From positions 1 through 21,947 of IMG/VR virus record IMGVR_UViG_3300030117_002381: 21,947 nt of DNA. One strand, written 5' to 3'. The notes beneath the pieces were generated by a model, which did not search any database, was not told where the DNA came from, and saw only the letters and a program-made list of their open reading frames with translations. The stretch is from a virus. This document shows, piece by piece, positions 18,730 through 21,947 of the stretch. A program made the translations under genes and the position numbers. Every line of letters begins with the position of its first letter. Position 1 is the stretch's first letter.

Positions 18730-18930
18730 ATGGCACGAACTAGGGCAAGAACTGAGTCTGGCCATTTTAAAGCAGATGATCCTTCAACGCCTGACGTTAA
18801 TGAGGCGTTTGTGGAAGAAGAGAAAAAGCCTGCTAAGAAGACTACTAAAAAGTCTTCTGCGCAGGATCTTCCTCCAAAAGGCAGTTCTGATTACAAAAGG
18901 CTGGTACTCCTTGGTGAAATTAAGGAGTAA
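18730..18930 (+). CDS. Small Lys-rich hypothetical protein
   Basis: The 66-residue protein MARTRARTESGHFKADDPST has a KKPAKKTTKKSSAQ stretch in the middle and a C-terminal SSDYKRLVLLGEIKE. The low-complexity, basic linker between two short ends suggests a flexible peptide, perhaps bound to the capsid or DNA. Small proteins with an AK-rich linker and a short ending of this type follow capsid genes in many phages. Good AAGGAG site seven bases before the ATG. Function unknown. Confidence 0.75.
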   Translation: MARTRARTESGHFKADDPSTPDVNEAFVEEEKKPAKKTTKKSSAQDLPPKGSSDYKRLVLLGEIKE

Positions 18931-18933
18931 GGG

Positions 18934-19332
18934 ATGGCTGATACTTTTACCGAAAAGGTTATAGAGGACGGCCCTCGCAAGTTTGTTAAGTCGTTTGCGT
19001 ATACGTATGTGGACACTGGGCAAAGTGCAGTCTTGGCTGTTGATGTATCAGGTCTTTCATCTAGGCAAGATGGGACCGCTTGTAGTAATCTCCGCATTAA
19101 CAAGATATGGTTTAGTACAATTGGCCTATCTTTAAAGGTGCTATGGGATGCAAGCACAGATACATTAGCTGTTGAACTTCCTGCTGATTATCAGGGCGAT
19201 TTTGATTTCTCCTCATTTGGGGGCCTTCTTAACAGTGCCACTAGTCCTACGGGAGATCTCAGGTTTACGACAGTGGGTCATGGGGCTGGTGACACTTACA
19301 CAGTGGTTCTCGAATGCACTAAGGAATACTAA
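18934..19332 (+). CDS. Hypothetical virion protein
   Basis: The 132-residue product starts MADTFTEKVIEDGPRKFVKSF with AAGGAG six bases upstream. It is beta-rich (AVLAVDVSGLS, NLRINKIWFSTIGLSLKVLWD, GDTYTVVLECTKEY), with no signal peptide or membrane segment. The alternation of strands ending in YTVVLECTK is in keeping with a small beta-sandwich structural protein. I recall similar proteins in this place in marine phages without an assigned role. Likely virion component. Confidence 0.75.
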   Translation: MADTFTEKVIEDGPRKFVKSFAYTYVDTGQSAVLAVDVSGLSSRQDGTACSNLRINKIWFSTIGLSLKVLWDASTDTLAVELPADYQGDFDFSSFGGLLNSATSPTGDLRFTTVGHGAGDTYTVVLECTKEY

Positions 19333-19337
19333 TTCTT

Positions 19338-20240
19338 ATGGCTACTTCAGGATCCGTTGACTTTAATTTGAACATGGCCGATGTGATTGAAGAAGCCTTT
19401 GAGAGATGCGGCCTTGAACTACGCACAGGATACGATGCGGCTACTGCCAGGAGATCCCTGAATCTTCTGTTCGCTGAGTGGGCGAACAGGGGATTGAACC
19501 TATGGACAATTGAGCAGATTACCCAGAATCTTGCTCAATTGTCCTCATCTTCTTCAGTTGCTACTTATCCATTAGGCACTATTACTATGACAGTAGGCGC
19601 CTCTGGGAGTTTTTCTATTGGAGAGACAATAACTGGAGGAACAAGTGGTGCTACCGCAAGTGTCATAACAAAACCTTCCAGTACTTCTATGACAATAACG
19701 GTTCCGTCAGGAACGTTTAGCGCATCCGAGACAATAACCGGATCTTCCAGTTCCGCTTCTACGACGGTATCTGCGGCAGTCAGCCTAATAGATACTCAAG
19801 CTACCGTAGATATGTTGGAAGCAGTGGTTAGAAGGTCTGGAACAGACATAAGTGTTAGTCGTATAGGAAGACAGGATTATCTCAATATTCCTGATAAAAC
19901 TTCCCAAGGCCGTCCTACGCAATTCTATGTGGATCGTCAGATTACTCCTACCGTGACGGTGTGGCCGACACCTGAAAATTCTACAGATCAATTGATTTAT
20001 TACCGTGTAAAAAGAATGGATGACATAGACACCTCTACCGATGACGCTGATATTCCTTTTAGGTTCTTACCGTGTTTAGTCGCTGGATTGTCTTATTATT
20101 TATCCGTGAAGAAGGCTCCTGAACGTATAGGTACGTTAAAGGATTTGTACGAAGAAGAATTCTATCGTGCCGCCTCAGAGGACGGGGAACGGGTGTCGCT
20201 TCGGCTTGTACCCAGTTATAGTTCTCTGAGCGTGACTTGA
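19338..20240 (+). CDS. Head-tail connector/adaptor protein with inserted beta-repeat segment
   Basis: The 300-residue protein has an N-terminal helical part (NMADVIEEAFERCGLEL, RRSLNLLFAEWANRGLNLWT), then a region with SVSRIGRQDYLNIPDK, GRPTQFYVDRQITPTVTVWP, IPFRFLPCLVAGLSYYLSVK and SLRLVPSY. I recognise this as the phage connector family placed after the head genes in podovirus-like phages. Between about residues 80 and 150 lies a Ser/Thr/Gly-rich segment with two imperfect copies (GSFSIGETITGGTSGATASV and GTFSASETITGSSSSASTTV) that is not part of the usual core. AAGGAA is upstream, slightly far from the ATG. Confidence 0.82.
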   Translation: MATSGSVDFNLNMADVIEEAFERCGLELRTGYDAATARRSLNLLFAEWANRGLNLWTIEQITQNLAQLSSSSSVATYPLGTITMTVGASGSFSIGETITGGTSGATASVITKPSSTSMTITVPSGTFSASETITGSSSSASTTVSAAVSLIDTQATVDMLEAVVRRSGTDISVSRIGRQDYLNIPDKTSQGRPTQFYVDRQITPTVTVWPTPENSTDQLIYYRVKRMDDIDTSTDDADIPFRFLPCLVAGLSYYLSVKKAPERIGTLKDLYEEEFYRAASEDGERVSLRLVPSYSSLSVT

Positions 20241-20743
20241 TGGCACGGTATGCTTCTGGTAAATACGCCCTAGGAACTTCAGACCGATCAGGTAGAGCCT
20301 ATAAACTTACGGACATGGTTTTGGAGTGGAACAAACTCTTAGTGGGCCGAGACGAGTATGAGGCTAAACAACCTCAATTATCTCCCCGTCGAGTGAAAGC
20401 GGATCCACAGGCTCTAAGAATCAGTCGTCCTGATCGTACAGAACCTGCGGTCACGGTTTTACTTCCATTTAATCCCTTTAAATCTGGATCAGGTGGGAGT
20501 GCTGTGATCACGGTCACACAACCAGGTCACGGGAGGAATACAGGAGATACCGTCAGGTTTAGATCTGTAGAGGCGTTTGATGGGTTTACCGCAGCGGCAA
20601 TTGAGGCTGATGCGGGTTTTTCTATTACAAAAGTGGATGATGACCGATATACTTTTACGTCTGGAAGTGGTACGGCCACATCTGGGAATGTTTTAGGTGG
20701 TGGCGGCACTGCTTCAGCCGGCCCTGTAACAGTGAGTGCGTGA
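20240..20743 (+). CDS. Virion protein with tail-type beta domain
   Basis: Start is the ATG at 20240, overlapping the preceding TGA; a TTG just upstream is not needed. The 167-residue product has an N-terminal MARYASGKYALGTSDRSGRA, then EAKQPQLSPRR, followed by a Gly/Ser linker and a domain VITVTQPGHGRNTGDTVRFRS to DDRYTFTSGSGTAT, ending GGGGTASAGPVTVSA. The PGHGxxTGDxVxF pattern is common in phage tail and structural proteins, usually repeated; here it is single. The N-terminal part resembles short neck proteins of marine phages. Role likely structural, near the connector. Confidence 0.78.
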   Translation: MARYASGKYALGTSDRSGRAYKLTDMVLEWNKLLVGRDEYEAKQPQLSPRRVKADPQALRISRPDRTEPAVTVLLPFNPFKSGSGGSAVITVTQPGHGRNTGDTVRFRSVEAFDGFTAAAIEADAGFSITKVDDDRYTFTSGSGTATSGNVLGGGGTASAGPVTVSA

Positions 20744-20744
20744 T

Positions 20745-21389
20745 ATGGCTTTTACTTTTACCACGTTAAAAACGGCGATTCAGGACTACACACAGAACAC
20801 GGAAACTACGTTTGTTAGCCAACTGTCTCGTTTTATCCTTAATGCTGAAGAAAGAATCTTGAAAGAATGCCAGTTGGATGTTTTTCGGAAATCTACGCAA
20901 GGTACAGCCACTAGTGGAAACACGTATTTGTCCAAGCCTTCGGATTTTTTGTCGCAGAATTCTTTGAGCTTTATAAGTTCTTCTTCAAAGACGTTTCTTT
21001 TGTATAAACAAGTAACCTTTTTACAAGACTATCATCCGAATCCCTCTACCACAGGGACACCTAAATATTATGCGGATTGGGACGATAATACCTTCTTATT
21101 GGCGCCTACTCCCGATAGCAACTACACAATGGAATTGCATTATATGTATCGTCCTGTCTCTATAACTACCTCTGAAGATGGCACCAGTTGGCTTGGTAAA
21201 AATGCCGAGCTGGGCTTGTTATATGGGTCTTTGGTTGAGGCGTATACCTTTATGAAGGGGGAGCCCGACTTGCTAACTTTTTATAACAACAGATTTATGG
21301 AATCCCTTCAGTGGTTGAAAAATCTTGGAGAAGGCTTACAAACTCGAGATCAATATCGTTATGATCGTGTTCGAAGGGATGTTGCGTAA
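20745..21389 (+). CDS. Head-tail joining / tail adaptor protein
   Basis: Start set at MAFTFTTLKTAIQDYTQN (ATG 20745); the frame also opens at a GTG nine bases upstream. The 214-residue product contains FILNAEERILKECQLDVFRKS, YLSKPSDFLSQNSLSF, TGTPKYYADWDDNTFLLAPTPDSNYTMELHYMYRP, SELGLLYGSLVEAY-like text (AELGLLYGSLVEAYTFMKGEPD) and RFMESLQWLKNLGEG. This is a conserved family in marine podovirus- and siphovirus-like phages that I recall as an adaptor or tail-tube-like head-tail joining protein. It abuts both neighbours, one base after the preceding stop. Confidence 0.85.
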   Translation: MAFTFTTLKTAIQDYTQNTETTFVSQLSRFILNAEERILKECQLDVFRKSTQGTATSGNTYLSKPSDFLSQNSLSFISSSSKTFLLYKQVTFLQDYHPNPSTTGTPKYYADWDDNTFLLAPTPDSNYTMELHYMYRPVSITTSEDGTSWLGKNAELGLLYGSLVEAYTFMKGEPDLLTFYNNRFMESLQWLKNLGEGLQTRDQYRYDRVRRDVA

Positions 21390-21679
21390 TGTTTGATGCA
21401 TCTGGTAATTCTGAGATTGGTGAAGTAGCGGTTTTTACTTCTACTAACAGGGGTCATTCCCCTGAAGAAATGGCAGACATGGCACTAAATAAGATTATGC
21501 TGGTTTCTGATGACGCACCACCTGTCATACGGGAACAGGCTTTGGCGTATAAAGCTAAGTTGAAGGAAATACTAATATTCTATATGAATAGAATGGCGCA
21601 GAGCGAACGAACTACTATTTGGGCATTAATGCGACAGCAGGGTCACGAAGACGTTGCTGAGATTATAAGGAGGTTATAA
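21389..21679 (+). CDS. Conserved small phage protein in the connector module
   Basis: The 96-residue product begins MFDASGNSEIGEVAVFTSTNRGHSPEE. A conserved-looking core is NRGHSPEEMADMALNKIMLVSDDAPPVIREQA, followed by a long helix and a terminal GHEDVAEIIRRL. I recall this family (VFTT-NRGFTPEE, ISVSD-APP-IR-QA) in numerous tailed phages without a known function. It overlaps both neighbours by one base (TAATG). Likely a virion or assembly factor. Confidence 0.8.
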   Translation: MFDASGNSEIGEVAVFTSTNRGHSPEEMADMALNKIMLVSDDAPPVIREQALAYKAKLKEILIFYMNRMAQSERTTIWALMRQQGHEDVAEIIRRL

Positions 21680-21947
21680 TGGCAGTTGGAAGTTCAGCAG
21701 TATGCGGGACATACAAAAAGGAGATCCAAGCGGGAATTCACCGTTGGACTACGGCAAGTCGCGGAGATTCAAGTGCGATAAGTGCTGACACATTTAAAGT
21801 GGCTATGTTTACGAATAGCTCCAGTATAGATGCGGATACTACGGGCTATACTACGAGTAACGAAGTCTCTGGTACAAACTACACGGCTGGAGGAGTGGCC
21901 TTAGGCAGTGTTACTCTTACTTTAGGTGACAACAGTAGTGCTGTTCC
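21679..21947 (+). CDS. Virion structural protein (partial, runs off right edge)
   Basis: The frame is open from the ATG at 21679 to the window end (89 full codons). GGAGG lies five bases before the ATG, and the start overlaps the preceding stop. The visible N-terminus, MAVGSSAVCGTYKKEIQAGIH, is followed by DTFKVAMFTNSSSIDADTTGY and TNYTAGGVALGSVTL. The FK-A-FT-SS-D--TT-Y and GY-AGG patterns are familiar from tail- or capsid-associated structural proteins of marine phages. The C-terminus cannot be judged. Confidence 0.8.
   Translation, partial: MAVGSSAVCGTYKKEIQAGIHRWTTASRGDSSAISADTFKVAMFTNSSSIDADTTGYTTSNEVSGTNYTAGGVALGSVTLTLGDNSSAV

Overview
The window is part of a tailed double-stranded DNA phage genome (Caudoviricetes). 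Recognisable landmarks on the plus strand are a terminase large subunit, a portal, a GroES-like co-chaperonin, a scaffold, an HK97-fold-type major capsid protein and head-tail connector proteins, in normal morphogenesis order. No integrase, repressor, ParA/ParB, tRNA or CRISPR array is visible. Several families (the EF-hand membrane protein after TerL, the membrane coiled-coil proteins, the small connector proteins) resemble ones I associate with uncultured marine phages. The three-TM holin of gene-transfer-agent type and a chromosomal-type parS site would suit an alphaproteobacterial host. The host and habitat are inference.

Layout. From 1 to about 6.0 kb lies an accessory or early region of small, mostly unrecognised genes in short back-to-back operons. 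Leftward operons (2784 to 856, then 548 to beyond the window edge; 4127 to 3492; 5903 to 4940) alternate with short rightward ones (2867-3277; 4200-4708). Two of the divergent points (2796-2850 and 4131-4180) carry nearly identical symmetric promoters: two TTGACT boxes in inverted arms about 30 bp apart, each reading across the other. The convergent points carry strong back-to-back intrinsic terminators with G-rich repeats between them. From about 6.0 to 6.3 kb is a repeat-rich intergenic region.

From 6.3 to the right end all genes read rightward, and most overlap or nearly touch. The order is: TerL; a block of small membrane, coiled-coil and secreted proteins that also includes a staphylococcal-nuclease-like enzyme and a three-TM holin (7.8-11.2 kb); portal; a string of small proteins; GroES-like protein; scaffold; a conserved protein of unknown role; a decoration-like protein; major capsid protein; a beta-rich probable head fibre or decoration protein; and connector or tail-joining proteins running off the right edge.

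Most notable non-coding signals: (1) an exact 16-bp chromosomal parS consensus (13775-13790), centre of a 22-bp perfect palindrome, in the gap after the portal with no parAB in view; (2) a structured leader between the capsid gene terminator and the next gene, with interleaved complementary arms that can form an H-type pseudoknot and touch the ribosome binding site; (3) the paired symmetric promoters with a shared CC-N8-GGAACA element, also present at a third leftward promoter; (4) families of G-rich and stem-loop repeats at operon boundaries, one stem-loop copy lying inside a reading frame.
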